From: Guillardia theta CCMP2712
Taxonomy: Eukaryota > Cryptophyceae > Pyrenomonadales > Geminigeraceae
DNA length: 64,000 nucleotides
Direction of reading: 5' to 3'
NCBI RefSeq assembly: GCF_000315625.1
Contig: NW_005434672.1
Span: forward strand, 124,001-188,000
Shown piece after piece: positions 45,827 through 57,313 of this stretch. The notes beneath the pieces are model-generated. The model worked only from the letters and a program-made list of their open reading frames with translations. It was not told where the DNA came from and made no database searches. The translations under genes were made by a program, and so were the position numbers. Position 1 is the first letter of the stretch. Each line of letters opens with the position of its first letter.

Positions 45827-46669
45827 CACAAGGTCGGTTGGAGGTTGTTGATATCACCCGCAGATCTGCGAGATGGCGGCGATGGAGTTTGCTAAGCGAG
45901 GATACACCCTTGTTCGCTGTCGCCTCCTCGTCGATGATATCCTAGGGGTCAGTCCACTGTTTGCCGGCTGTGCTGAGAGGCTGCGAGCAGGCTGACGAAG
46001 TCTTCGTGGTCGGGTCGCTTCCTCTGTGCTCGTCGGTGTCGCGGGTGGAGGTGAGAGGGCGAGGAAGGAGGGAGACGAGAGCCTGATGCCTCATCAGGTG
46101 GAGGGAGGAGATGCAGGAGACGTTTGGGAGAGAAAGCAGAAAACTTCGCTCAGTCAGTCCGTGAAAGAGAGTCTGAGGGAGGCAATGCTTGCGCAAACAA
46201 CTTGAAGACGGTGCGATGGAGTAGGAGGAGTATTGATAGGAAAGAGTCGCACGAACAAGCCTCTTATCTCTATACTGCCACCGAGTCACTGACAGGCTTC
46301 GCTTCCTCCTCCTCCCTCTTCCCTCGTCGTCCGTGCAATCGCGGGATACTCGACCTCGAGCTCTTGACACGCGCTGACGTGACGCCGCTCGGCTCCTCCT
46401 CGTTATGCCGCGGAGGAGGAGGGAGGGCAGCAGCCTCTGGCTTTCTCACCCTCATCTTCTCTGCACCTCCTGTCGGAGATTTCACTCGAGCTGCTGCCCC
46501 TCGTTCTCCTCGCCCTCTCTCCTGCCCCCCCGCGCTTGCTCTGTGCTTCCCTTCGCTCACGTTTTCAGCCGCCCGATTGGAAGAGGATCGACCAGCTTCC
46601 TGCGCTCCCTTGTGATGAGCAGCAGGGGCCGGAGCTCTCCCCTGGCTCCTCGACGGGACGTCCTCCTGT
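45827..46669. other. Convergent interval with a possible terminal exon
   Basis: A plus-strand open stretch at about 45864-46000 (MEFAKRGYTLVRCRLLVDD) may be the last exon of the preceding gene. The remainder is C/T-rich and lies beyond the WD40 gene stop; overlapping frames on both strands there reflect composition. Confidence 0.35.
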
Positions 46670-49491
46670 TCATCCTCTCCGTCCTCCTCTTCCTCGTAGA
46701 CCATCCGGCGATTGTTCCCTCCTCCTCTCCCCGTCCACTTTCTTGATCTTTCCTTCTCCCCAATGGGAATGGCGATCACCCCCGAGGTCCTGCGGCAGCA
46801 CGTCAGATCCCACCACAGGCCCCTCAGACACGCACGTGGTTGAAGCCGGCTCGACCTGCTGCTCAGCAAAGTCATTCAGCGAGAGTCAGGCGGAAGAAGG
46901 AGAGGAGGCGAAGAGGTGGAACGGAGAGGACGACAGCAGGGTGCAAAGAGAACGAGCTAACCTTGAGCGACCAGCCCACTGACGCGCTGACCCTTGCCTC
47001 CTCCTCAATCTCATCTTCCTCATCTTCTCCATCCCGCCTGTTGGCTCTGTCCCGCTGCTTCCTCCTCGCCGCGCTGTTCCTCTGCAGTAACTTTTCTTCC
47101 ACAATCTCCCCATACTGACACACAATCAGCTTCCCTTCCTCCCTCCTCGTTCCTCACCGTCCGCGACTGACTCGCGACTTCCTTGTTCGTCCTCTCCGGG
47201 TAGTAGCTGACGTGATGAGCTCCCTTTGCTGGCAAAAACGGCGAGTCCTCCATGGACGACGAGCTCGCAGTCTCCTGCACGCTCGCTGCTGTGCTGTTAG
47301 CGAGCTGAAGACGACAGAGGAAGCAACAGAATTGATGGATGACTTAGAAGAGGGAAGAAAGAAGAGATGAGAGGGAGAGATGAGATTGACGAAGGAAGGG
47401 AGGGGAGGGAGGGAGGGAGGGAGGGAGGGAGGGAGACAATCGAACCTTCTGACTCAGGAAGGATATTGATTGCAACATCATCAGCTGCTGAGTTTGTCGA
47501 AGGAATTCCGTCGAACTGAATGTTCCAGATGCAAACGTGCCGGTCTGACGTCTGAACACTCAGGATGAGTTCCGACAGAGTGTTAGATGGAAGGATGTGA
47601 GATCAGTTTCTCAGGCTACCAAATTTCCTTTCTAATTTCCTTTCTAATTTCCTTTCTAGTCTCCTATCCTTTGAGCCCCTCCTTACACTTGTCCAATTTG
47701 CTCATCAACAATGGTTTACGATCTAGCTCCACCTTGCACTACTTCTTACCGTAGAGAAATAATCGCTCTCGTTCGCAAAGAAAACTCCATGCACTTTGTC
47801 CACGTGCCCACCAGGAAGCCTACAGTATCCCAAGTCAACCGTTCTCATGACTATAATGCGTTTCTCACCTCTTGATAGCCAAAGTATCAGCATAAAGATT
47901 GTTGTTGGCAAATCCCACCAGCACCAGAGACAAACACGACCCGTTTTTCTGGTGATCTTCGCTACCAACCCCGGACAAGCTGGAGGCGAGGTACCTGAGC
48001 TACAAGTAAATCGCTCCTTCCAACAATCCTCCGTCTTCAAACCTCAGAGTCCCTAGAGCAAAGCGAGATGTGCTTGACTTCTGCTGTGAGTGTCAGAATG
48101 CGAATCAAGGTCACCGTTCACGGCCGTCTCTTACTTCTCCTTTCGTTACCACGACCAACCTTCCCTCTCCTCCTCCTCCTCCTCCTCCTCCTCACACGCC
48201 TTGACCCCTCTTCCTTGCTCTTGTTAGGCATAATCGAAACTCATCATCGCCTGGTCTACTTCATCAAGTACATTGCTCATGTCCCCACACAACCACACGT
48301 TCATCACAACTTACTACGAACATGAAGACAAGCAGCAAACTTACCTTCTTCTCCTTAGACGTGTCAACCGAGGCAAAGAGCAGGTGACCTGTCCGAGGGA
48401 GCAGCCGAAACCCCAAGATCCTCCCGAGGTCACCATCGACTAGCTGGACGCAAGAAGAGCTGTTACAGTCCCACAGCCGGAAGCTGCTGTCGTCGGCAAA
48501 CGAGCACAACATCTGGGCCCGCACGGGATGAAACGCCAGCTGCTTGATGGCTCCCTTATGCCCTTTTAGCTTGTTCCTGCCACTCTTCTGCCCTGTCGTC
48601 AGCACGAAGATCGTCCCTTTCCCTGAGCCACAAGCCACAAACTCATTCTGGGTTGAGTCGTCTTGTTTCAGCGCGATGCAGACAACGTTGTTGGAGAAGT
48701 CCTGATAAGTGAACGCACATCTTCCGTCCATCACTCGCCATCGCTTCATCGTGCCGTCATATGAACCACTGAGCAGAAACCGCCCCTTGCTATCGAAGTG
48801 CACGCACGATACCAACTCTTCGTGCCCCTCCAGCGTCACGAGGCAACTCCCGTCCCCTGTGTTCCACAATTTGATCGTCGAGTCCATGGAGCCGGTGGCA
48901 ACCATATCTCCTTTCGGAGAGAACGCGCACGACACGACTCTCCTGATGTGTCCTCGGAGCGTGATGCTGCTGGCATCTGAGATACTCCATAGTTTGGTGA
49001 ACCCGTCCTCGGAAGATGTCACGAAGAAGTTACCCTGCTCGTCCATCCATGACAGTGAGTGAGGATCACACTCAGCCCTTGCATTTCGTTCTATCTCCAT
49101 GTTCCACGTGATCAAGCTCTTCTGTCAAAATTGCATGCAAAGCTGATCAGCAGGATACAACTTGACACCCTGCTCTCCGTCCCTCGCATTTCCAGCTTAA
49201 CAAGGACCTGTGCACACCAACCGATCAGTGCGTGATTAGAGCAGTAACAAAAATAACAAGATATCAGGGAATTTCCCCTTTCCTCTCTCCGGCTTCTCAA
49301 TCCCATCCTTGTAACAATCGACACAAGGGATTGAGCAATCGCTACAAACGTTTCTGCGTTGCCTCACATGCAATTTATCAAGTTCCCTTATCATCTTTTC
49401 TTCCTCCTTCCACGTGCATAGTCTGAACCTCGTAGCTCTCTCCTCCTCCTCGACCCTCTCCCCGTCCAATCTTGTGTTTCCCTTCCACCAT
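46670..49491 (-). CDS. WD40-repeat protein with a charged C-terminal tail
   Basis: Ten exons on the minus strand join in frame to give about 569 residues: 49429-49491, 49169-49207, 48345-49121, 48043-48083, 47869-47979, 47750-47843, 47446-47544, 47158-47304, 46962-47114 and 46670-46855. The large exon has clear WD40 repeats: FFVTSSEDGFTKLWSI, MVATGSMDSTIKLWNT, FLLSGSYDGTMKRW and MLCSFADDSSFRLWDC, with HIRRVVSCAF and HEELVSCVHF strands between. Less regular blades follow. The tail is rich in Glu, Arg and Lys and is probably disordered. It should be a beta-propeller scaffold; partner and pathway are unknown. The first two exons and the phase at 47446-47544 are the least certain, because an alternative acceptor there would read TSDRHVCIWNI, which resembles another WD strand. 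Confidence 0.78.
47400..47434. repeat. (GGGA)n run in a WD40-gene intron
   Basis: About eight GGGA units (CCCT on the coding strand) lie in the intron downstream of the exon 47446-47544. Confidence 0.85.
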
Positions 49492-50335
49492 GAAACGCCA
49501 CCGCACAACTTGATGCCGTCCGGTAGTGCTGTACCCTACCCCCGTGTACTACCACCACCCTCAATGGGATTCCACATGCAAATCTGCATGAAAGAGATGT
49601 GAAGGCTAAGGGGTATACCCAATTTGTATAGGTATATAACTATAAAATACCTTATGATTATGTATCATCGAACACCTACTCCTCGAAATGTTGATTGTGA
49701 TGTACCCCGACCCCCATTACTGTCAACCACCACCTGGTGTTAGTTGTAGCATTCGAAACAACCCGCCTCAGGGTACAATTCGGTGACCCGGCGGGCCGGC
49801 GGGCCCGGACTCGGTCCGAGTACTGAGTTCCGAAGTTCGGCCCATCCGTTGGAGCATTTTTACTCAATACCCGCTAGTCGGGTAGTAATGCCATGATCAT
49901 GATGGCGTACGGTAGGCTGGAACTTATCCTGGCATGGCAGACACCGTACCAGACATCGGGCGGCAGTAGGCTTCATCATGCACTGCAACATCAGTGATTT
50001 CTTCATGGCAATTCAAAACTGAAATAAGTCGGTAGTTACGCAACTTGATCTCAGCCACAGAAACAAATGTGACTAGAACTATGCTGATTGTGAAGCCTTT
50101 ACAAACTTCATGATTAGCTATTGTTTCTGACCGTGAGAAATAGCTGTTATTGAGTTTGCAACTTCGAGTAAAAGAGTTTTCAGCCTGGTGGTTTCACATC
50201 AGTGCCGCTGCTGAGATATCTTATTGCAGTTCGATATTTCCTGCTCTGACATTTGAGCACCATAATTCCAGCTACTTGTGATGGTAACATTGTTGTTGAC
50301 ATGTCTCGCAATTGAAGAGAATTTTGCCTCGACAG
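49492..50335. other. Intergenic region with GC island G
   Basis: A TACCCTACCCCC word near 49532 lies about 40 bp upstream of the minus-strand WD40 start. A short GC island at about 49780-49860 contains TTCCGAAGTT at 49828-49837. The remainder probably contains the unresolved first exon of the EF-hand gene. Confidence 0.45.
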
Positions 50336-51110
50336 ACTGAGCTTTTATCTGAAGACAAGCTGCAGGAAGTGCAAGAAATCTTGAGAGTATTGCCCATTGC
50401 TCACGCTGCTGGCTATTTCCTTATCCTGATCTCCATCTCAGATCCTTGACAAAAAGGGGGAAAACATCATACATTCATCGGATGTGATGACATTGTTTCA
50501 AGCCTTGCACTGCAACTTATCGATGAACGAGTTGCAAGAGCATCTCTTGGTATTCAACTCAACTCATCGCCGCTTGACTTGACCTATCTTCAGATTCTCG
50601 ACCCTCAGTCGAGCGGAGTGATCAAGATCCCAGAGCTGATGCCTTTCATTGCCAAGAGATTGCAAACCCGTGAGACTACAGATCAGCTTATTGTATGTCA
50701 AATGCCTCAACAAACAACTGTTCTTCATCATTGACCTCTCAACACAGGATGCCTTCAGGGTCTTCGATAAGGAGAATCGAGGTGGAAGGAGGGTGGTGGT
50801 GGGAGAGGAATGCGGTGAGATCATATGCGTCAGGATTGATATCAGGAGAAGAGTTGCGGCACGTTCTCACTCGCTTCGGGGAGCCGATGGATGAGTCGGA
50901 AGCCAATGATTACATCGCAGAGGCAGAAGCCAAGTGTCCTGACGTCAGGTGATCTGCTGCTGCTGTGCGCGACTGTCAGACGTGCTGAAGTTTTAGTTGG
51001 ATGCTCTCAGAGCGAATGGCGAGAAAACTGGGATGATCAACTACCTGGCGTTTATTGGTGTTATGCTTGACTTAAGTGAGGAGGAGATCGCAAGTGCTGG
51101 CTTACAATGA
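50336..51110 (+). CDS. EF-hand (calmodulin/centrin-like) protein, 5' end unresolved
   Basis: Six exons (50336-50386, 50442-50549, 50594-50692, 50748-50781, 50834-50948, 51011-51110) join in frame to give the last 168 residues. The first coding exon is not identified; it must end in phase 0 before 50336. TELLSEDKLQEVQEIL at the start resembles the first helix of calmodulin-like proteins. Four EF-hand positions follow. Loop 2 (DPQSSGVIKIPE) is fairly standard. Loop 3 becomes DKENRGLISGEE across an intron and is canonical. Loops 1 (DKKGENIIHSSD) and 4 (NGEKTGMINYLA) lack key ligands. The protein probably binds one or two Ca2+ ions as a sensor. It ends SEEEIASAGLQ. Confidence 0.78.
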
Positions 51111-51609
51111 AACAATTGAGTAAGAATACCTTCATTCGATCATACAGGAAAACACAATGCAACGCTAACGTCACTTTGTGTGTCAGTGTTTCTAACGCAT
51201 CAGAGCAGTCGATGTCACAGGGAAGGTGAAAATTGGACGATGCGAGAGAAGTCGCAAAATTTGTACTCGAGGCCACACGAAGGACTGGTGGTATTCGATT
51301 CAGTCAGCAGGATGCTTTGACCGTAGTACTCGCACGCGACTGTGCATCCCTTCCTCCAACTTCTTCGCCTTGCAGTCTCGATGTCACTGTCTCAGTCTCA
51401 GTCTTCTCTCCATCTCTGTCGTTCCCCGCCATTCGCTTCCTTGGGCTCCTCGCCGAAAAGCATTTTCGCTCCCCCGCTCTCTTCCAAACCCACCCCACCC
51501 ACCCCAACAAAAAGTCGAAGGTGGGGGGGGGGGGGGGGGGGGGGGGGGGTAGAGTGAGGGGTGCTTTTTAAAAGGAACACTTGTCCAAGTTCTCGGGCAA
51601 CCGGTCGGC
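51111..51609. other. Intergenic region ending in a poly-G run
   Basis: A plus-strand frame near 51235-51345 (VAKFVLEATRRTGGIRFSQQ) looks protein-like but lacks an ATG and a defined junction. The pyrimidine-rich stretch 51390-51510 precedes a pure G run. Confidence 0.4.
51523..51549. repeat. Poly-G tract, 27 bases
   Basis: An uninterrupted run of 27 G lies 60 bp upstream of the ARM-RING start codon. Confidence 0.95.
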
Positions 51610-54021
51610 ATGCCGCCATGCGGGAGCGTCATAACGGACGTCGAGGACGTGCGGGAGCAGCTCTCTCTCCCCTCCCACCTGCCGCCCAGCGAAGTTGTGC
51701 GTCAGGCCTTCGCCTTGATGAAGCTCGACTTGCCAGAAAACCGCAGTGTAGGGTACGCGGCCAGGCGGATGCGGATGCACTTGGAGAGTCGAGCAAAGGA
51801 GGAAGAGGAGGATGAGGATGAGGATGAGGAGGAGGAGGAGGATACCTCATACCTCGTCAAGCTTTGCGAGAGTGAACTACATAAGGAGGCTGACAGGACT
51901 GATACAACTGAGCAGCTGGTGATGGAGGCCCGGCGCCTCTTATCGCTTCCACGCGATCAGATGGCTGACGAATGTTTCCGTACGATCAAGAATGGTCAGG
52001 CTGATCTACAGACGGTGGGTCAAGCCTGCCGTATTCTGCACATCCTGTCAATCAGAGACGAGACAGGAATCAAAATTTACGATGACGGTGTAGTGGACGC
52101 GATAGTATCTGTGATGGAAGCGGCTGAAAGAGACCCATCGGTCCTGTTGTCGGCCTGTCTGTTGCTGAGGTCGATCGCAGCTCTTCTGGACAAGCCCGAC
52201 ATCGAGAAACTGTCTCAACGCTTGATCAGAGCGATGAACGACCACAAAGAGCACGAAGAGTTTCAGCTTGTAGCCATGGACTTGATCTCACGCATGGTCC
52301 ATGACGAGGATTCTGCACTAATCATGGGTGAAATCCCTGGAATCACGTGCTTGATTTCAAGCATGGAGCACCATGCGAATAGTCGAGCCATTCAAGAGAA
52401 AGGGTGTGGTGCGTTGGCAACCCTGATATCGCATGATGGTCAAAGCCTGGGATGTTTTGCTGCAGAGCAAGGGATAGATGCTGTCGTTGCAGCAGCGTTC
52501 AAGTTTCAAGATTCTCCTTCCATGTACGCTGCAGCAGCCAAGTGCATCTTTTTTTTATCGTCGGCTACCTTCTACTTGAACAGAGTTGCTTCTTGTGGAG
52601 GATCAGCGATCGTGTTGAGAGCCATGCGCCTGAACATGAACAATCCTGAAGCGCTCGAGGATGCATGCGGAGCTGTTGCTATCTTGAGCGAGAATGATAG
52701 GAACAGGAAGATCATCCTAGAAAGAGATGGTATCACGGCTGTCACTAATGTCATGAAAATGTATTGTACGCAGCCGATCCTCGGCTTAGTGGCCTTGAAA
52801 GCGATAAGAAATCTTGCAGTGACTCAGGAGCAAGCGAACAAGTTCTTTCAGATGGGAGGCTTACAGGCTATTGTGCAGATCATGCTTTGCGTGCGAGGAT
52901 ACATAGAAATAGAGTGGGAGGCGTGCAACACTCTGCGCGTGAATTCCTATTTTGCTGGCAGTTTGCTGGCGACAACAGGGGCATTGGGAGCGGCATTGGA
53001 CGCGATGAAAAGGTATCCCAACAATCCTGATATGCAAATCGTTGTATGCAAGATCATGGGGCATGTTTTATCGGACCCTGAGTGTCTCGAAAGAATCGGA
53101 GATGAAGGTGGGGCGGAGGTAGTGATGCAAGCCTTGGAAACACACCTTGAAAACCCTGATGTAGTCGTGTGGGGATGTCACACTATGTTGGGGCTGAGCG
53201 TTCGCCTGACACCCAAGATCTCTTTCATGCACTCGCAGCGATGGTCTGAACTGCTGGTGAAGGCCAAGGCGAAGCACGCAAAGCACAAGGAGATCCCGTG
53301 GATCTGCCAGGCTGCGATCAAAGCACGGGAAGGCAAGAGGCTCAGCCCGGAGGAGATGCTTCGATTCTTCGAGATCCAGGGGTTTCAGGTTGATCTTAGC
53401 AACATGGGGCTGGAGGACATGGATCTGAACTCTTCAGAACAACGAAAATTTTTGATGCGAAAGAGAAGCAAGAAACAAGGAGCACAGGCGCAACCGGCTG
53501 AGAACATTCGAGACATTCTCAATGACGATGAGATTCAAAGGATCGTAGCAAGCATTGAGGGAGACGAAAAAGGCGTGGAGAAGAACAATCACAAAAAGAA
53601 GAACAAGAAAAAATCGAGTACGGCTGCTTCGCAGGAGCAACGCCCAGGCAAGGACGAGGGTATAGCTGCTTCACAGGGGCAAAGTCAAGGCAAGGGTGAA
53701 ATTAATAAGGGGCAGCACAACTGCGTTGAGGACAGCATCGACGATCAAGAGGAGAGGATGCGTGGCTTGAGGATAGACGCTGCTTCCGCGGCAGCTGGTG
53801 TCAAATCCAAGTCAAAGCGCAAGAAATCAAAAGCAAAGGCTAAGGGCCGAGCGGAGGGGGACAGTGAGTGTGTCATCTGCCTGAGTGAGACGGCAACTCA
53901 CGCGTACGTTCCCTGCGGACATCAATGCGTTTGTGAAGGTTGCAGCTCTAAGTTCCAACAGAGGTGCCCTGTTTGCAATCAAGAGAGCACAGTCTGCATT
54001 CGAATTTGGAAGGATGTCTGA
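51610..54021 (+). CDS. Armadillo-repeat RING finger protein, probable E3 ubiquitin ligase
   Basis: An uninterrupted 803-residue frame, intronless unlike most neighbours of this size. An acidic stretch (EEEEDEDEDEEEEEDT) lies near residues 59-75. Residues of about 130-520 are helical armadillo-like repeats, for example ALATLISHDGQSLGCF, DACGAVAILSENDRNRKII and VALKAIRNLAVTQEQANKFF. A basic, Lys-rich segment follows (KKNKKKSS, KSKRKKSKAKAKGR). The C-terminus is a C3HC4 RING: ECVICL, then VPCGHQCVCEGC and RCPVCN. Such RING domains recruit E2 enzymes for ubiquitin transfer, and the ARM array would bind the substrate. The Lys-rich segment could be a nuclear signal. The first ATG after the poly-G tract was chosen; the next in-frame Met lies further inside. 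Confidence 0.9.
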   Translation: MPPCGSVITDVEDVREQLSLPSHLPPSEVVRQAFALMKLDLPENRSVGYAARRMRMHLESRAKEEEEDEDEDEEEEEDTSYLVKLCESELHKEADRTDTTEQLVMEARRLLSLPRDQMADECFRTIKNGQADLQTVGQACRILHILSIRDETGIKIYDDGVVDAIVSVMEAAERDPSVLLSACLLLRSIAALLDKPDIEKLSQRLIRAMNDHKEHEEFQLVAMDLISRMVHDEDSALIMGEIPGITCLISSMEHHANSRAIQEKGCGALATLISHDGQSLGCFAAEQGIDAVVAAAFKFQDSPSMYAAAAKCIFFLSSATFYLNRVASCGGSAIVLRAMRLNMNNPEALEDACGAVAILSENDRNRKIILERDGITAVTNVMKMYCTQPILGLVALKAIRNLAVTQEQANKFFQMGGLQAIVQIMLCVRGYIEIEWEACNTLRVNSYFAGSLLATTGALGAALDAMKRYPNNPDMQIVVCKIMGHVLSDPECLERIGDEGGAEVVMQALETHLENPDVVVWGCHTMLGLSVRLTPKISFMHSQRWSELLVKAKAKHAKHKEIPWICQAAIKAREGKRLSPEEMLRFFEIQGFQVDLSNMGLEDMDLNSSEQRKFLMRKRSKKQGAQAQPAENIRDILNDDEIQRIVASIEGDEKGVEKNNHKKKNKKKSSTAASQEQRPGKDEGIAASQGQSQGKGEINKGQHNCVEDSIDDQEERMRGLRIDAASAAAGVKSKSKRKKSKAKAKGRAEGDSECVICLSETATHAYVPCGHQCVCEGCSSKFQQRCPVCNQESTVCIRIWKDV

Positions 54022-55076
54022 ACTGTAAAATTTCACGCCTCGTCGCAAGATATTTCTGATGTACTATCATTGTTTTTCTCGACAATTATTTCCACGAGTA
54101 AACAGAGAGAGAGAGCGAAGTCAAATGAGCTTGTACCCCATGAGCCAATAGCGAGCATGTAGTTGAACGAGAAGCTGAAAGATAAGTGTCTTCCAACACG
54201 AGGCAGAGATGGATTCAAGAAGAACATGGAAACAAGAAAAATGGCAGGCCGTTGTGATATGCAAGGAAAGCTTGCTGATTGCGGAAGGATTTGGATCCAG
54301 CAGGGAAACGAGGTGAGAAGGGGAGGGGGGGGGGGGGGGGGGGGGGGGGGCAAGATGATTTGGAAGTGCTGCAAGCCTTTAATATTTGTATAGAAGTTTC
54401 ATAATGGACAGCAGTTAAGCTCAGGTTTCCAAAGGGGAGCTCATTTCTTCCCTCTGCCTCTTTACTTGAAAATATGCACGAGATCAGGGGGTTGATCATG
54501 CGGCGGGCGGTTGCGGCGGGATGATCAAGGGGATGGTGGAGGTCGAGGAGGTCAAAGGTGTCTTCCTCGTCGAAGCAGGAGGGTGTGAGACTTGAGCTCG
54601 CAGTTCGGCAGAAAACTCATCAAGAGCAGCAGAGAGTGGGAGAAGAATGCCGCAGGAGGACTGAGGGGTACTAAGATACACGAGGAGATCGAAGAGGAGC
54701 AGGGGCAGGTACTACTGTTGCTGCGGAGAGCGGAAAGGGTAACTCCGCCTCATCGCATTTTAAAACACTGAGGACAGCAACGAGTCGTTTCTCGAAATCA
54801 GTCGAATCCACTCGAAGATTCTGGATCTCCCAATTCCCCCGGTCATGAACTCATAGCATCCGAAAGACTCTGAAACGCTGTGCCCTGAGAGTATGACTGT
54901 CAAAGATACACCGATCCATCACAGCTTACAGGGTCATCAGTCACGATCTTCTGGTCTCCGTGACCTCCGTATTCCCCAAGTTCCCCCAATCTCCCCAACT
55001 TATATTACATAGCCCCCCCAACCTTGCGCACCTCTCCATCCCCAACCTCCAGCACACGCTGCTCTCAGTATAACGA
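54022..55076. other. Intergenic region with a second poly-G run
   Basis: No gene is supported. A poly-G run lies at 54325-54350. A minus-strand frame at 54496-54681 is Pro/Ser/Thr-rich without a domain. The last 150 bp, just upstream of the RWP-RK gene, are C-rich and contain CTTATATTACATAG near 55000 as a possible TATA region. Confidence 0.45.
54325..54350. repeat. Poly-G tract, 26 bases
   Basis: A pure G run lies about 300 bp downstream of the ARM-RING stop, in the same orientation as the run upstream of that gene. Confidence 0.95.
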
Positions 55077-55691
55077 ATGTCCTCCACTCAATCCTTCGAT
55101 CATCTCGATGCTCTCTTCTTGGAGTACGTTGTCCAGGAGCCTCTGTCCAACCATTTCAGCCTGCCCCTTCCAGTCACTCAGCTGCACAAGTGCGATAATG
55201 ACAGATTCCTGGACTCCGCTTCTACTAGTTTCCTCGACCAAGACTTTGACATCTTTTCAAACGAGGATCTCGTTTTCGAGCACTGCCCTATCATGTTGCA
55301 GTGTGATTTGCCCGAACTTGAGCCTGCAAAACGCGAAGCTGCTGTTGAGTGTGCAGTTAAACCTACTCGTGGACCTCCTGCTGTTTTGAATGTTGTGCGA
55401 GTCCAGTCACGGCAGTCCTTCTTCCAATCCGACAAGCCCGTCGAGATCACCCTCGAGCGCCTTGCCGAGCACTTCCACGAGAGCCTCGAGGTCGCGGCGG
55501 CCAAGATCGGCATCGGCAAGTCGACGATGAAGCTGGTGTGCAGGCAGCTGGGAGTAGAGAAGTGGCCGTACAAGTTCTCAAAGAATCTAGAAGCGAAGGC
55601 CTTGAGACGATCAGAACCAAGACTTTCTACACAATCACGCCATTCGGATTCTTCTGATACGGATGGGAGCATCGATGGCGTGTTTTTGTGA
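55077..55691 (+). CDS. RWP-RK domain transcription factor 3
   Basis: This single-exon frame encodes 204 residues. The N-terminal half is acidic (SFLDQDFDIFSNEDLVFEH). The RWP-RK domain (VEITLERLAEHFHE, AAAKIGIGKSTMKLVCRQLG, KWPYK) lies at about 121-166 and is followed by a basic then Ser/Asp-rich tail. Bases 55401-55574 differ from 57653-57826 at only three positions and from 24696-24869 at about seven, although the flanking coding sequence is unrelated. The domain is thus a recent copy or has been homogenised. A nuclear DNA-binding role is expected from the family. Confidence 0.9.
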   Translation: MSSTQSFDHLDALFLEYVVQEPLSNHFSLPLPVTQLHKCDNDRFLDSASTSFLDQDFDIFSNEDLVFEHCPIMLQCDLPELEPAKREAAVECAVKPTRGPPAVLNVVRVQSRQSFFQSDKPVEITLERLAEHFHESLEVAAAKIGIGKSTMKLVCRQLGVEKWPYKFSKNLEAKALRRSEPRLSTQSRHSDSSDTDGSIDGVFL

Positions 55692-57313
55692 AAGACTCGA
55701 AAAGTATTTCATAGGTTGAGCCTTGCATTGTATTTTTCCACGATATGTGCAGTTTGTCAATAGAATGTCCTGAAAACACTTTCGAAATAAGCTCAAAAGA
55801 ATCATTTTCTTTTCCTCTTCAGCTTGATAATAGATGGGCGCGAATCCAGTTTATTTGACCCAGTTTATTAGGCAGCAAAACTGAAAGCAGCCAGTATAGT
55901 CGGTAGATTTGCCCTAGCAGCAAAGCCACCGGACTCCCGAGGCTTCGAGTGTGCTTCCAACACCAAACACCGCAGTGACGTCATCAGCGGGAACCCTCTA
56001 AATTTTGCTCTCCCGCAGCTGCTGACCCTTTGTCGAAATAGTCTACCCTCCTGCTGAAAAGCCGTGCAAGTGCTTCGAAAAACTCTCTTCTCCTCTTCGT
56101 GCAAGCTCTCCAAAAAAAACTCTCCTCCTCTTCGCTGGCGTTGAAGCCTGATAAAAACACAAACTTTCCCGATGATCCGTGGATCATGTCAGAGAGCTGC
56201 CCATACAAAATCTTGTACGGATCAAAGAAGGGTATCGCAAGGTCCCAGAGTCCCCTGTTAGCCCGATCTCTTTCCGTACTGCTCGTCGGAAGCTTTCCTG
56301 GCCTTTCAGGAGCTGATTCATCAGACTCTGAGAGCCAGCTAATGTCACTTGATCACTGGCAACATTGACATCATCAGGGCCTCTGCCACCCGGGCCGGAA
56401 AACCAAGCCTGAAGCCTGTCGGCACTGCCGTCCAGACTCTCGCCGGGGGGCCGGGCAGTCCGGCGGTTCAACCCGGTGACCGTTGAACGGCGTGCGGCCG
56501 CCCGCAACGGGTGACAGTTCATGATCATGGCATAGGCTGAGGGCCCGGACGCCGTCGGATGAAGCATCCGTGACTCTGTGAATTAAAGAATTCAGTCCGT
56601 CTGTTCCCTTCACAGAGTCACCCGGTGATGTACGCCGGTACTCAGAGTCTGTTCCGAAGTTCTCATTCAACCGGCCGGGCGTTCACGGTGGCACGGTTGG
56701 CCCTCTCAGTCTGCCGGGGGCGGCCAGACTCTGCCGACCGGACCGCGGCACTGCGGCACCCGAGACTCTCGGACCGTACGGTCGCCGCCTGTTCCGAACC
56801 GTCCGGCCCGCCGGGCCGCGCCCGGCCGCAGGCGCTGTTGGCCCTCTTATTATTTTGAAACCGTGATCGGGTCATCGAGCGATGATCATCGGTGATCGTC
56901 ACGAGCCCTCCAGCCGTGATTTTACTGAAACGATGCTTGATCCTTCGATTGTTCTTATCACAGCTTCACTTCAGTTCGCAACCTTTGAGTTTCAATTGCT
57001 AGATAACGCAACCTTCTGCTTTCAGGAGCTAACCTTGGTTGTCGAAATAAGCTATTTTCGAAGGAAGGTCACGTCAACAAATTCCGCATCCCTTCACCTC
57101 AGGATCTATTCCTATGACCACTCTAAGGACGTGGACATACTGAGGCTTTAGGGAAGGGGGACTTCGTGACCTTCGTGACCCCTTCCCTCGCTTCCTTTCA
57201 AGTTCTGGTCTGATCTCTTGAAACGAAATCTTGTCTCGAGCAACCAACCCCGCCACTACTAGTCACAGGTCTTCCCCTTCGAACTGGTTGTTTCTCCTAC
57301 GTCTCGTCCAAAG
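55692..57313. other. Intergenic region between tandem RWP-RK genes, with GC island H
   Basis: No gene is supported. GC island H covers about 56380-56870 and includes TTCCGAAGTT at 56652-56661 and ACCGTACGGT near 56773. The remainder, including the promoter of the gene at 57314, has ordinary composition. Confidence 0.5.
56380..56870. repeat. GC-rich intergenic island H
   Basis: This block of CCGGGCC, GGCGGCC, CGGACCG and GTACGGT words includes the recurrent TTCCGAAGTT word. It sits between two RWP-RK genes, as island C does. Confidence 0.55.

Noticed and set aside
46270-46875. Long minus-strand frame rich in Glu, Arg and Ala
   Set aside because: The WD40 gene's last exon uses a different frame that joins in phase and stops at 46670; the longer frame is compositional.
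51233-51571. Plus-strand frame with EVAKFVLEATRRTGGIRF
   Set aside because: It has no ATG and ends in poly-Gly from the G run. It might hide an exon of a neighbouring gene, but no junction could be defined.
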